Assembly: GCF_019237615.1 (NCBI RefSeq)
Contig: NZ_JAFAGT010000082.1
Coordinates: 1 to 64,000, forward strand
Length of the DNA stretch: 64,000 nt
DNA from: Roseateles sp.
Lineage (GTDB): Bacteria; Pseudomonadota; Gammaproteobacteria; Burkholderiales; Burkholderiaceae_C
Direction of reading: 5' to 3'
Below, one piece after another: positions 27,386 through 35,961 of the stretch. How positions within the stretch are numbered: position 1 is the stretch's first letter; every line of letters begins with the position of its first letter. Under the pieces are notes generated by a model that saw only the letters and a list, made by a program, of their open reading frames with translations, did not search any database and was not told the DNA's origin. Position numbers and translations under genes: made by a program.

Positions 27386-27979
27386 TCATTGCGCGGTGAG
27401 GAGCTCGGCCTGGCGCGCAGTCTTCAGCGTCGCGGCCCACCAGGACAATTCGTCCAGCAGTTGGGTCGCCGCCTGCGCCAGGTGCGGGAACTCGTCGAAG
27501 CTCTTGCCCTGCTGCCAGAGGCCGAGGAACTCGACCATGCCGATGTGAACGGCATTGCGCACGGACACCATCTGCAGTTCGGCGGCGACCAGGCGCAGCT
27601 GCTCGACCGCGCGCGCCGCGCCGACGCCGCCGTAGCCGACGAAGGCCATGGGCTTGCGCACGAACTCGGTGTAGGCGTAGTCCAGCGCGTTCTTCAGCAC
27701 GGCGCTGGGGCCGTGGTTGTACTCGGGCGTCACGACGATGAAGCCGTCGAAGCCGGCGAGCCGCGCCGCCCAGGCCCGGGCCTGCTTGTTCTGGGGCGGC
27801 CCCCAGCTGGGCGACATGGCTTCGGCGAAGAACGGCAAGGAATGGTCGCGCAGGTCGACGATCTCGACGCGCAGATCCTGGCGCTGGCTGGCGATGGCAT
27901 GGATCCACGCCGCCGGCCGGTCGCCGAAGCGACCTTCGCGGGTGGAGCCGATGATGATGCCGATCTTGGGCTGGGTCAC
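27386..27979 (-). CDS. NADPH-dependent FMN reductase family protein
   Basis: 197 residues of flavodoxin-like fold. The FMN phosphate loop is GSTREGRFGDRPAAW, the second flavin segment VVTPEYNHGPSAVLKNALDYAY, and VGYGGVGAARAVEQLR follows. The family reduces FMN or quinones with NADPH (SsuE/ArsH/YieF relatives). First gene of the FMN reductase-pirin-DoxX operon, which looks like a quinone or oxidative-stress module. Confidence 0.93.
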   Translation of the reverse strand: MTQPKIGIIIGSTREGRFGDRPAAWIHAIASQRQDLRVEIVDLRDHSLPFFAEAMSPSWGPPQNKQARAWAARLAGFDGFIVVTPEYNHGPSAVLKNALDYAYTEFVRKPMAFVGYGGVGAARAVEQLRLVAAELQMVSVRNAVHIGMVEFLGLWQQGKSFDEFPHLAQAATQLLDELSWWAATLKTARQAELLTAQ

Positions 27980-28057
27980 GGAGAACTCCTGAGAGGTATC
28001 GAGGTGTCGATAGCCTAGGTTCCAGGAGTGCCGCGGACTAGCCGGCCGGCATGGGTT

Positions 28058-28750
28058 TCATTCGTCCAGTTTCGGCAGGAATGGCAGGGGGGCGGGTGCG
28101 CTGCATGCCTGCTGCGGCATGTGGCCCAGGCCGCTGGAGATCGTGGCAGTCGCGGCCTGGAGCCCGGCTGCCAGTTCGCCGACCCTCGCTGCGTCCGCGC
28201 GCCCCGCCGGCACGTGCATGACCAGGCCGCCAACGACCTGGCCGTCGTGGTCGAAGAAGGGCATGCCCAGGCTGCACAGATGGGGCAGCCGCCGCACATG
28301 GCAGGTCGGCCCGCCCGCGCCGAGAAAGGAGCGCTGCAAGGGCTCGCGCGAGCCGACCGGGATGCAGACCCCGGTGGCCCCGTGGGATTCCACCTTTTGC
28401 ACGTAGACGATGTCGTCCGCGTCGCGCAGGCCCAGCGTCACGGCCTCGCCCGAACTGCGCGCCAGCTCGCGCATGGCCGGCCGGGCCAGCGCGACGACGT
28501 CGGGCTGCGGCAGCGCGCGGGCGCCCAGCTCGAAGACACGGGGCGTCAGGCGCCAGCCGCCGCCAGACTCCCGCAGATAGCCCAGCCGGGCGATGGCGTG
28601 CAGCAGCCGCTGTGCGGTGTGCGTGGGCAGCGCCGTCTTCGCGGCCAGTTGCTGCGCCCCGCCCTCGCCTTGGTCCGCGACCGCGCCGAGCAGCGCGAAG
28701 ACCTGGTGTACGGCGACGATGTCGCCCTTGCTAGCGTGCCAGCCATCCAC
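28058..28750 (-). CDS. IclR family transcriptional regulator
   Basis: About 230 residues. The N-terminal winged helix (VHQVFALLGAVAD, PTHTAQRLLHAIARLGYL) is followed by the IclR effector domain (RELARSSGEAVTLGLRDADDIVYVQKVES in two parts, PFFDHDGQVVGGLVMHVPAG). No ATG is available. The likely start is the GTG at 28750, giving a 20-bp overlap with the end of kduD. IclR relatives such as KdgR control pectin and uronate degradation genes and sense 2-keto-3-deoxygluconate. The position directly after kduD makes that an attractive guess here. Confidence 0.85.
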   Translation of the reverse strand: MDGWHASKGDIVAVHQVFALLGAVADQGEGGAQQLAAKTALPTHTAQRLLHAIARLGYLRESGGGWRLTPRVFELGARALPQPDVVALARPAMRELARSSGEAVTLGLRDADDIVYVQKVESHGATGVCIPVGSREPLQRSFLGAGGPTCHVRRLPHLCSLGMPFFDHDGQVVGGLVMHVPAGRADAARVGELAAGLQAATATISSGLGHMPQQACSAPAPLPFLPKLDE

Positions 28751-29492
28751 CGTCGACCGCCAGCGTGTGGCCATGGACATAGCTGGCGGCATCCGACGCC
28801 AGGAACACGATGGCGCCCGCCAGGTCGGCCGGCGAGCCCCAGCGGCCGGCCGGGATGCGGGCGAGGATGGCGTCGTTGCGCTGCGCGTCGGCGCGCAGCT
28901 CGGCCGTGTTGTTGGTGTCCATGTAGCCCGGCGCGATCGCGTTGACATTGATGCCCAGCGGCGCCCACTCGTTGGCCAGCGCGCGCGTCAGCCCCAGCAC
29001 GCCGCTCTTGCTGGCCGTATACGACGGCACGCGGACGCCGCCCTGGAAGGACAGCATGGACGCGACGTTGACGATCTTGCCGCCCCTCCCCTGGGCGACG
29101 AAGCGCCGTGCAGCGGCCTGCGACAGCCGGAAGACGGCGCTGAGGTTGAGCTCCATCACGTCGTCCCAGTCGCTCTCGCTGAAGTCGATGGCGGCGCGAC
29201 GGCGGATGATGCCGGCGTTGTTGACGAGGATGTCGATGCGGCCGCTCGTCGCGGCGGCCGCATCGATCAGCGCCTGTTCGCCGCCACGCTCCGACAGGTC
29301 GGCGCGCAGGTCGACGTAGCGCCGGCCGAGCGCGGCCACCTCGCTGCCCAGGTCCGCGGAGCCCGAGCGGTTGATGCCGACGATGTCGGCCCCCGCCTGG
29401 GCCAGGCCCAGGGCCATGGCGCGCCCCAGGCCGGTGTTGCAGCCGGTGACGACGGCCGTGCGGCCGGCCAGATCGAAGAGGCCGGTGCTCAT
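28731..29492 (-). CDS. kduD: 2-dehydro-3-deoxy-D-gluconate 5-dehydrogenase
   Basis: 253 residues, a short-chain dehydrogenase very close to E. coli KduD along its length: TGCNTGLG cofactor loop, ADIVGIN, NNAGIIRR, SASDWDD-like ESDWDDVMELN, ASMLSFQGG with Ser145, Tyr158 and Lys162 in PSYTASKSG, IAPGYMDTNNT and the terminal AVDGGWLAR. It interconverts 3-deoxy-D-glycero-2,5-hexodiulosonate and 2-keto-3-deoxygluconate with NAD(H), the step that handles unsaturated uronates released by polysaccharide lyases. It lies 2 bp from the TonB-receptor gene and overlaps the IclR gene. Confidence 0.96.
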   Translation of the reverse strand: MSTGLFDLAGRTAVVTGCNTGLGRAMALGLAQAGADIVGINRSGSADLGSEVAALGRRYVDLRADLSERGGEQALIDAAAATSGRIDILVNNAGIIRRRAAIDFSESDWDDVMELNLSAVFRLSQAAARRFVAQGRGGKIVNVASMLSFQGGVRVPSYTASKSGVLGLTRALANEWAPLGINVNAIAPGYMDTNNTAELRADAQRNDAILARIPAGRWGSPADLAGAIVFLASDAASYVHGHTLAVDGGWLAR

Positions 29493-29494
29493 GC

Positions 29495-31912
29495 TCAGAA
29501 CTTCACGTCCAGGCGCAGCGCCGAGTAGCGGAAGGCGTCGCGGGCCGGCGTCCAGGTCGTGTGCGCCACCGTGGCGCCGCTGTTGGTGGGATTCACGCGC
29601 CAGGTACCCAGGCCACTGAAGCCGGTGTTGGCGTAGTGGTGGTCGAGCAGGTTGTTGACGAAGAAGCCCAGCTGGTAGCGGCCCGCCTTGTCCTTGAAGC
29701 CGAAGCCCACGTTGACGATGGTCACGGCCGGCGAGATCAGCGTCGGGTCCTGGTTGATGTTGGTCAGCACCTCGGTGCGGCGACGCAGGTTGCCGCTGAA
29801 GAACAGGTTGACCGGTGCGTCCGACAACACCAGGTCATAGCGGCCGGACAGGCCCAGCTTCAGCTTGGGCGCGTTGGGCATGCTGCCGCCGGTCACGTCC
29901 TGCGTGTTCTGTCCACCGTAGAGGGGGTTGTTGCGCACGCACTCGAGGTTGAAGCCGCCGTTGGGCGAACCGCCCACGTTGTAGCAGGGGGCGTTGGGCC
30001 AGTCGGACACGGTGGCCCGGGTGTAGGCCACGTCGGCGTTGACGATGAAGTTGGGCGTGATGAGGGCCGCCACGTCCATCTCCACACCGCGCGTCTGCAC
30101 GCCGCCGATGCTGCTCAGGCGCGTCACATAGGTCGTCGTGCCGGGCAGGTAGCCACCGGAGTTCTGCTGGTAGTCCTTGAACTTGGTGTTGAACGCCGCG
30201 AGGTTGACCGTCATGCGGTTACCGAAGAAGTTGCCCTTCATGCCCAGCTCCCAGTGGCGGGCCGATTCCGAGGGCACGGGCTGCTGGGCGGCCGTCGCGG
30301 CGGTCAGGCCGCTGGTGATGTCGTAGGCCTTGCCCTTGTAGCCGGTCGAGGTCATCACATAGGCCATCACGCCGGGCGTGAACTGGTGCTGCAGGCTGAC
30401 CTTGCCGGTCGTCGAGTCCTCCTTGTTGCCGCGGCTGGAATAGCTGGCCGTCGGCGTGAAGTCGGCGGGCGGCGGGTTGCCCAGCGTCAGCGAGTAGCCC
30501 GAGACCTGGCGGTTCTGGCGCAGGCCGGCCACCAGCGTGGTGCCGGGCATGAACTCCCAGGCGCCCTGGCCGTAGATGGCGGTATTGCGGTTGGAGGTGT
30601 CGCCGAAGTAGGCGATGGGCGTGGACAACGCGATGCCGTCGAAGCCGCGCACAAAGGTGCGGTCGATCGCGTTGCTGGCCCACCAGAGGCCGGCCACGTA
30701 GCGGAAGTTGCCCGTATCCGCCGACGTGAGGCGCAACTCCTGGGTCTTGGACTCGATCAGGTAGGTGCCGTACTGCACATAGCCCGCGTCCCGGCCGACG
30801 GTGGACTTGCCGGCGGCGATCGGGTAGTACAGCAGCGTGTGGACGTCGGTGAAGTCCTGGTCGCGGTAGTCGTTGGCGGTGTAGCGCTGGGTGGACGTGA
30901 TGGAGGTCAGCGTCATGCCGTTGGGCGCGGCATAGTTGACGCGCAGCGACGCGCCCTTGATTTCGGACTCGATGCCGGTCGGCGAGTCCATGCGGATGTC
31001 GCGGTTGTCGGGCCCGGGCGTGATGCCCGCCAGCAGCAGCGTGGCCGGCAGGGCGGCGACGCCGTTCTGGTAGCCGCTCAGCTGGTTGTTGGTGCCAAAG
31101 CTGGTCAGCGCGAAGGTGCAGCAGTCGTTGCGGGTCTTGTTGTAGGTGGGCGTGAACTCGACATCGATGTCGTCGGTCGGGTGCCAGGCCAGCTTCATCA
31201 TCAGGGTACGGTCCCTGCTGCCGTTGACCTTCTTGCCGGTGGAGAGGTTGTTGAGGTTGCCTTCGAACTGGCTGGCGGCGGCGGCGACGCGCAGGCCCAG
31301 CCGGGGCGCGATCTCGCCGCCCACCGAGAAGCGCAGCCGCCTCTCACCGTCATTGGTGACGAGGGTGCTGGCGTCGCCGCGGATGGCGCTGCCAATGGGC
31401 TTGGTCGTGATCAGCATGGCGCCGGCGATGGCGCTCTTGCCGAACAGCGTGCTCTGCGGGCCCTTCAGCACCTCGACGCGCTGCACGTCGGCCAGGTCCT
31501 TGAAGGCCATGAACTGGGCGCCCACGGGGACGTCGTCGATGATGACCGACACGTCGGACTCGACGCCGATGCCGATCGACGAGGTGCCGATGCCGCGCAT
31601 GTTCAGGCCGTTGTTGGCCGGCGTCGTGCCATAGGTGACCGACAGCGCCGGCGTCAGCTCGATGACGTCCTCCAGCGAGCGCACATTGCTGCGCTCCAGG
31701 CGCTCACTCGTGAACACCGAGATCGCGAGCGGTACGTTCTCGAGCTTCTCGACGCGCTTGTTGGCGGTGACCTCGACGCGTTCCAGCTGCGCCTTGCCGG
31801 GCGCGGCCTCGTCCTTGGGCTTGGTGTCCTGTTGCGCCTGGGCCGCCTGTGCGGCCAGGGCCAGCAGTGCCGCTGCGATCGGCGTCATGCGCCTGGAAGT
31901 GACCTCGTTCAT
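29495..31912 (-). CDS. TonB-dependent outer-membrane receptor
   Basis: 805 residues. The signal peptide ends at AAQAQ, and a candidate TonB box lies at ERVEVTA. The plug domain (about 50-165) contains NVPLAISVF, DVIELTPAL and VEVLKGPQSTLFGKSAIAGA. A 22-strand-type barrel follows with terminal phenylalanine in LDVKF. Receptors of this CirA/FepA-like class in proteobacterial carbohydrate loci import oligosaccharides. Its place between an unknown 600-residue protein and kduD argues for acidic oligosaccharides rather than iron. The gap to kduD is 2 bp and to the upstream gene 34 bp. Confidence 0.95.
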   Translation of the reverse strand: MNEVTSRRMTPIAAALLALAAQAAQAQQDTKPKDEAAPGKAQLERVEVTANKRVEKLENVPLAISVFTSERLERSNVRSLEDVIELTPALSVTYGTTPANNGLNMRGIGTSSIGIGVESDVSVIIDDVPVGAQFMAFKDLADVQRVEVLKGPQSTLFGKSAIAGAMLITTKPIGSAIRGDASTLVTNDGERRLRFSVGGEIAPRLGLRVAAAASQFEGNLNNLSTGKKVNGSRDRTLMMKLAWHPTDDIDVEFTPTYNKTRNDCCTFALTSFGTNNQLSGYQNGVAALPATLLLAGITPGPDNRDIRMDSPTGIESEIKGASLRVNYAAPNGMTLTSITSTQRYTANDYRDQDFTDVHTLLYYPIAAGKSTVGRDAGYVQYGTYLIESKTQELRLTSADTGNFRYVAGLWWASNAIDRTFVRGFDGIALSTPIAYFGDTSNRNTAIYGQGAWEFMPGTTLVAGLRQNRQVSGYSLTLGNPPPADFTPTASYSSRGNKEDSTTGKVSLQHQFTPGVMAYVMTSTGYKGKAYDITSGLTAATAAQQPVPSESARHWELGMKGNFFGNRMTVNLAAFNTKFKDYQQNSGGYLPGTTTYVTRLSSIGGVQTRGVEMDVAALITPNFIVNADVAYTRATVSDWPNAPCYNVGGSPNGGFNLECVRNNPLYGGQNTQDVTGGSMPNAPKLKLGLSGRYDLVLSDAPVNLFFSGNLRRRTEVLTNINQDPTLISPAVTIVNVGFGFKDKAGRYQLGFFVNNLLDHHYANTGFSGLGTWRVNPTNSGATVAHTTWTPARDAFRYSALRLDVKF

Positions 31913-31946
31913 TGCCTGTCTCCGTTTTATAGATGGTTTGGGTTGA

Positions 31947-33749
31947 CTATCGGTAGCTCAGCGTCCACCGGACTTGAAGTGGGGCGGCCCTCTGTGAGGC
32001 CGGTCCCGAGAAGTGAAGATGCGTGCGCGACGGGCCGCTCGTGAGGCTCTGCAGGTCCTCGGCGGGCGGCTCCTGGACGTCCAGCCGCTCATAGCCCTCG
32101 GCCTCGAAGCGTGCGATGACGCCGGTGTCGAAGGACACCCCCAGGCCCTGGGGCCGGGCGCCCGCCGAGAAGCAGGCAAAGTCCAGGCTCAGCGACGCGA
32201 TGTCCAGCGGCGCGGCGGGGTGCAGCGTGTCGATGCGGCTGATGCGGCCGGCACCGAAGCGGTACTCGGTCGTCAGCGTCACGCGGGTGTCGAGATGCGG
32301 CTCACGGCCGCCGACGCGGTTCAGCCCGGGCTGGCTGTAGCTGAGGACATGCTCGTCGCCGTCGCGCCAGGCCTTGATGTCCTGGATGAAGGACGTGGGC
32401 AGCAGCACGCTGCCGTCGGCCAGCGCCAGGCGCGGCAACAGCTGGGCATGGGCGGCGCCGCTCTCCGGCCGGCCCTCGACGAGGCGCGGCGAGAAGGGGA
32501 TGGGGTAGTACGGCGCGTTGTCGTGCTGGCCTACGCCGCCGTTGATCAGCGGCAGCGTGAAGACCAGGCCACGGTCGCGCCGCGTCACCAGCGCGCGCTC
32601 GTAGTGGCCGCGCGCGAACCAGTTCAGCCTGAAGTCCGGCTGACGCCGCTCCAGCCAGTCGCCGAGATCCTCGGGCGGCGCCTGGTCGGCCAGGCCGGCC
32701 GCGGCCCACAGCTCGCAGGTGCACAGCAACTGGTGGATGATGGAGAAGTTCTCGCCCAGCATGCGGTGCGGGCCGCGATAGCCGTCGGTGCTGCGGCCGC
32801 CCGTCCAGAGGTTGAGCGAGTTCAGCGCCGGGTCGAACCAGAAGTCGACGTACTTGGCCGTTGCGCGCACGCAGAAGGCGTAGGCGTAGCGCGCCTCCTC
32901 GGCATCGAGCACGCCGAGGCGGGCCGCGGTGGCGAGGATCTCGACGACGCCGGTGTCGCCATAGGGGCCGATGCTGCGGCCGAAACCGAAGCCGTCGCCG
33001 GCCGCGCTGGCGCACTGCAGGGCCAGCTGGGCCGACTGCGCGAGCAGGGTCTTGAGGCGCGGCGTGACAGGCAGCTCGGTCTCGATGAAGCGCTCGCAGA
33101 ACTCCGCGGCGAGCAGGATGCTGTAGCGGTCGAAGCGGCCCTCGCCCTCCGTCTCGTCCGAGAAGCCGAACTCGCCCGAGTAGCGCTCGTAGTGGTCCAG
33201 CGTCTTGGCGAGCAGCGTCTCGCTGGCACTGGCGTCCTCCCACTGCAGCAGCATGCGCAGGCGCGCGATGCCGAAGGCGACGCCGTAGTAGTTGGTCGGC
33301 AGCGCCTTCAGGCGCAGGGTCTGCTCGTCGACGAAATGCCGCCAGTCCAGCTTGGCCTGCAGCAGCCGCAGGCAATCGGGCTCGACCGCGGCCTCCAGCA
33401 GGCCGGCCTTGCGCAGCCGGTTCAGCGCCATCAGCGCGTAGTAGATGCCCCAGCTCTCGATGGTCTGCGTGCTGATCAGCGCCATCAGGCGCCGGCTACC
33501 GGCCAGATAGCCCGCATAGGGCTGGGCGTCGCGCGGCGTCAGCGTCAGCAGATGGGCCAGGCCGATGGCGATCTTGCCGGGCAGGAAGACATCTCCCTGG
33601 CCGAACACCGGCTCGCCGTTGAAACGCGTGTCGGCGCCGCCGGCGTCGAGCAGCTCGAAGTAGCCGGCAAGCTGCGGCAGCAATTCGCCGCGCACCAGCG
33701 CATTCAGGGATTCCGCCTTGAGCGGAGGTTCGTAGCGATCAGCGCACAT
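31947..33749 (-). CDS. Uncharacterised 600-residue protein of a polyuronate locus
   Basis: I do not recognise this family. The ATG at 33749 is chosen because GGAG lies five bases upstream; it gives MCADRYEP and no signal peptide, so the protein is probably cytoplasmic. Residues 1 to about 380 are helical with repeated hairpins (LLTLTPRDAQPYAGYLAG, TNYYGVAFGIARLRMLL, GFGFGRSIGPYGDTGVVE, GYRGPHRMLGENFSIIHQ), suggesting an alpha-toroid. From about 400 to 600 it is beta-rich (LVFTLPLINGG, RVTLTTEYRFGAG, SLSLDFACFSAG). Toroid plus beta-sandwich is the build of many polysaccharide lyases and heparinase-like enzymes. It heads the operon with the TonB receptor, kduD and IclR, so an oligo-uronide lyase or hydrolase role is a reasonable inference. 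Confidence 0.8.
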   Translation of the reverse strand: MCADRYEPPLKAESLNALVRGELLPQLAGYFELLDAGGADTRFNGEPVFGQGDVFLPGKIAIGLAHLLTLTPRDAQPYAGYLAGSRRLMALISTQTIESWGIYYALMALNRLRKAGLLEAAVEPDCLRLLQAKLDWRHFVDEQTLRLKALPTNYYGVAFGIARLRMLLQWEDASASETLLAKTLDHYERYSGEFGFSDETEGEGRFDRYSILLAAEFCERFIETELPVTPRLKTLLAQSAQLALQCASAAGDGFGFGRSIGPYGDTGVVEILATAARLGVLDAEEARYAYAFCVRATAKYVDFWFDPALNSLNLWTGGRSTDGYRGPHRMLGENFSIIHQLLCTCELWAAAGLADQAPPEDLGDWLERRQPDFRLNWFARGHYERALVTRRDRGLVFTLPLINGGVGQHDNAPYYPIPFSPRLVEGRPESGAAHAQLLPRLALADGSVLLPTSFIQDIKAWRDGDEHVLSYSQPGLNRVGGREPHLDTRVTLTTEYRFGAGRISRIDTLHPAAPLDIASLSLDFACFSAGARPQGLGVSFDTGVIARFEAEGYERLDVQEPPAEDLQSLTSGPSRTHLHFSGPASQRAAPLQVRWTLSYR

Positions 33750-33779
33750 GGCGGCTCCCGTCGCGATGGCCTTGTAAGA

Positions 33780-33794
33780 GAATGCGCGCCATTC
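33780..33794. promoter_or_regulatory. Candidate operator in the LacI-1/600-residue-protein divergent region
   Basis: GAATG-N5-CATTC, a perfect 5-bp inverted repeat around CGCGC, lies in the 67-bp space between the divergent starts at 33749 and 33817. LacI-type operators are palindromes of about this size with a central CG. The arms are short, so this is weak. Confidence 0.25.
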
Positions 33795-33816
33795 CAGCGC
33801 TGCCCAAAGATCCGAC

Positions 33817-34812
33817 ATGCCCCCGTCCAAGTCCCCCGCCACGCTGCGCGATGTCGCCGAACTGGCCGGGGTGTCGACGGCGGCGGTCTCCAAGTACGTC
33901 AACGGCAAGCAGCGCTTCACGTCCGCCGTCGAAGGGCGCATCGCGGAGGCCATCGAGAAGGTGGGCTACCGCTCCAACCTGGCGGCGCGCAGCATGGTCA
34001 CGGGCCGCTCGGGCGCCATCGCTGCCCTGGTCTACGGCGTCGAGAATCCCTACACCGCGGCCGTCATCAAGGGCGCGAGCCGCGCGGCCACGGCCCTGGG
34101 CTATGACCTGCTCTTCGTCGACCTGCTGCAGAGCGAATCGCCCGAGCGCGAGCTGGCGCGCGTGACCGGCATGCAGGTCGACGGCATCGTGCTCGCTGCC
34201 GCCCTGCCCGCCGCGGCGCGTCAGCTGCTGGCCAGCTACGGCCGCCCCTTCGTCGACCTCGGCAGCGCCAGCGGCGCCACGCAGGCGACCAGCAGCGACG
34301 AGCAGGCCGCTGCCATGCTGGGCCGCTACCTGCTGAGCCTGGGCCACCGCGACATCGCCTACATCGCCTGCGAGGCGCAGCCCGGCAATGCCGAGCGGCT
34401 GTTGGGCATGAGGCGCTCGCTGCAGGCGGCCGGCGTCGAGCTCGCCGTGCATCAGGTCGTGAACCCGACGGCCGAGGATGGCGCCCGGCTGGCATCCAGC
34501 CTGCTGCTGGGCCAGAAGCGCCCGCAGGCGATCGCGACCTGCAACGACCTCGTCGCCATGGGCCTGATTTCCGAGGCCCGGCACCTGGGCCTGTCGGTGC
34601 CGCGTGACGTGTCGGTGGCCGGCATCGAGAACATGCCCTTCGGCCGCTTCCTGAGCCCGCCGCTGACCAGCGTGGACCTGCATGCGGACGCACTCGGCGA
34701 ATGGGCCATGCGCGACCTGATCGCCGCCATCGACGGCGAGGAAGCTCCGCCGCGCGCCAACGACCTGACGCCGCGACTCGTCGTGCGGGGCTCGACCCGA
34801 GCCGCCGCCTGA
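33817..34812 (+). CDS. LacI family transcriptional regulator 1
   Basis: 331 residues. The N-terminal helix-turn-helix and hinge (TLRDVAELAGVSTAAVSKYVNG, RIAEAIEKVGYRSNLAARSM) is followed by a periplasmic-binding-protein-like effector domain (AALVYGVENPYTAAVIKGA, SLGHRDIAYIA, PQAIATCNDLVAMGL, VAGIENMPFGRFLSPPLT). It is divergent from the 600-residue protein/TonB/kduD operon across 67 bp, so it probably controls that operon and itself. It resembles LacI-2 at 34827 clearly (the ATVSKY/AAVSKY helix, NxAARSMVTGRSGA), so the two are paralogues. Confidence 0.95.
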   Translation: MPPSKSPATLRDVAELAGVSTAAVSKYVNGKQRFTSAVEGRIAEAIEKVGYRSNLAARSMVTGRSGAIAALVYGVENPYTAAVIKGASRAATALGYDLLFVDLLQSESPERELARVTGMQVDGIVLAAALPAAARQLLASYGRPFVDLGSASGATQATSSDEQAAAMLGRYLLSLGHRDIAYIACEAQPGNAERLLGMRRSLQAAGVELAVHQVVNPTAEDGARLASSLLLGQKRPQAIATCNDLVAMGLISEARHLGLSVPRDVSVAGIENMPFGRFLSPPLTSVDLHADALGEWAMRDLIAAIDGEEAPPRANDLTPRLVVRGSTRAAA

Positions 34813-34826
34813 TCCGGGCCGCGCCC

Positions 34827-35828
34827 TCATGCCGCCCGCCTGCAGGTGGATTCGCGCACGACCAGGCGCGGCGCGAGCACTTCGTCGAAGGGGTGCTCCA
34901 GCTCGTCGCTGATGATCTGGAGCAGGCGGTGCATGGCCACCTCGCCCATCTGCTCGCTGTTCATCGCCACCGACGTCAGCGTGGGGCTGGTGTAGCGGCC
35001 GTAGGCGATGTCGTCGAAGCTGGCGATGGAGACGTCGCGCGGGATCTCCACGCCAAGGGCTCTCGCCTCGTTCATCAGGCCCAACGCGATCAGGTCGTTG
35101 TAGGTGACGATGGCGTCCGGCCGCTGGCCGCCCAGCAATAGGCGCGAAGCCGCCGACTCGCCGGCCTCGGGCGACGGCGCATCGACGTCGAGCATCTCCA
35201 GTTCGCAGCCCGCCTCCGCCAGCGCGTCGCGCAGGCCGCGGATGCGCTCGGCATTCCAGCGTGAGGACGGGAAGCCCACATAGGCCACGCGACGGTGCTG
35301 CAGCGACATCAGGTGGCGGCCGATCATCAGCCCGGCCAGATAGCCGTCTGCGCCGACGCTGTGCACGCCCTCATGTCCGTAGCGACCGAAGAAGACGACC
35401 GGCTTGCCGAGGGCCTTCAGCCATTCGATGGATTCATCGGCCAGGCGCGAGCTGACGATGAGCCCGTCGACACGCCGCGACAGCGTCTCGACGAGATGGC
35501 GCTCGGGCGCCTGGCTCTCGGCCGTGTCGACGAAGGCCATGCTGTAGTCATTGGCCTGGGCCACGCGGCTGGCGCCCTTGACGATGCCGGTGAAGTGAGG
35601 ATTGCCCAGGTCCAGCACCACCAGGCCGACGGCGCCGCTGCGGCCCGTCGCGATGGAACGAGCCATGTGGTTGGTTCGGTAACCCATGCTCTCGATGGCC
35701 GCCTGGATACCCGCCTCGACGGCCGGCGAGAAGCGCTGGCCACCGCTGCAATATTTGGAGACCGTGGCCACGGAGACGCCCGCGACCTCGGCCACGTCAC
35801 GGAGGGTAGGGAGTCGTTTCTTGGTCAT
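34827..35828 (-). CDS. LacI family transcriptional regulator 2
   Basis: 333 residues. The helix-turn-helix is TLRDVAEVAGVSVATVSKYCSGG, the hinge IQAAIESMGYRTNHMARSI, and the effector domain runs to the C-terminus (VVLDLGNPHFTGIVKGASRVA, DAIVTYNDLIALGLMNEA, IASFDDIAYGRYTSPTLTSV). The start at 35828 is followed by MTKKR just before the DNA-binding helix. A LacI-type operator (35832-35846) sits within 4 bp of the start and a near-identical one covers the start of the divergent ABC operon. It therefore likely represses both and is released by a uronate or oligosaccharide. Confidence 0.95.
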   Translation of the reverse strand: MTKKRLPTLRDVAEVAGVSVATVSKYCSGGQRFSPAVEAGIQAAIESMGYRTNHMARSIATGRSGAVGLVVLDLGNPHFTGIVKGASRVAQANDYSMAFVDTAESQAPERHLVETLSRRVDGLIVSSRLADESIEWLKALGKPVVFFGRYGHEGVHSVGADGYLAGLMIGRHLMSLQHRRVAYVGFPSSRWNAERIRGLRDALAEAGCELEMLDVDAPSPEAGESAASRLLLGGQRPDAIVTYNDLIALGLMNEARALGVEIPRDVSIASFDDIAYGRYTSPTLTSVAMNSEQMGEVAMHRLLQIISDELEHPFDEVLAPRLVVRESTCRRAA

Positions 35829-35831
35829 TTT

Positions 35832-35846
35832 GGTAAAGCGTTTAAC
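35832..35846. promoter_or_regulatory. LacI-type operator A (autoregulatory site)
   Basis: GGTAAAGCGTTTAAC, an imperfect palindrome with central CG, as LacI-family regulators bind. It lies directly before the LacI-2 start codon, overlapping its ribosome-binding region. It matches operator B (complement strand of 35965-35979) at 14 of 15 bases. Confidence 0.65.
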
Positions 35847-35961
35847 TTGAATGATAGTGAGCCCAATCAAAAATGGAAGGCCGTTTCACGCCTTTGTTGC
35901 CAGGGTTTTCGCTATATACGCCGCTGTTTACTTGAGCGACCACTGTCGTGACAATGCAGGA

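Noticed and set aside
29561-32044. 827-codon plus-strand open frame opposite the TonB receptor
   Set aside because: Antisense shadow; the receptor has clear plug, barrel and terminal Phe.
32013-34106. Very long plus-strand open frame opposite the 600-residue gene
   Set aside because: Shadow frame typical of G+C-rich DNA; composition is Arg/Gly/Gln-rich without domains, while the minus strand has a sensible protein and a ribosome site.
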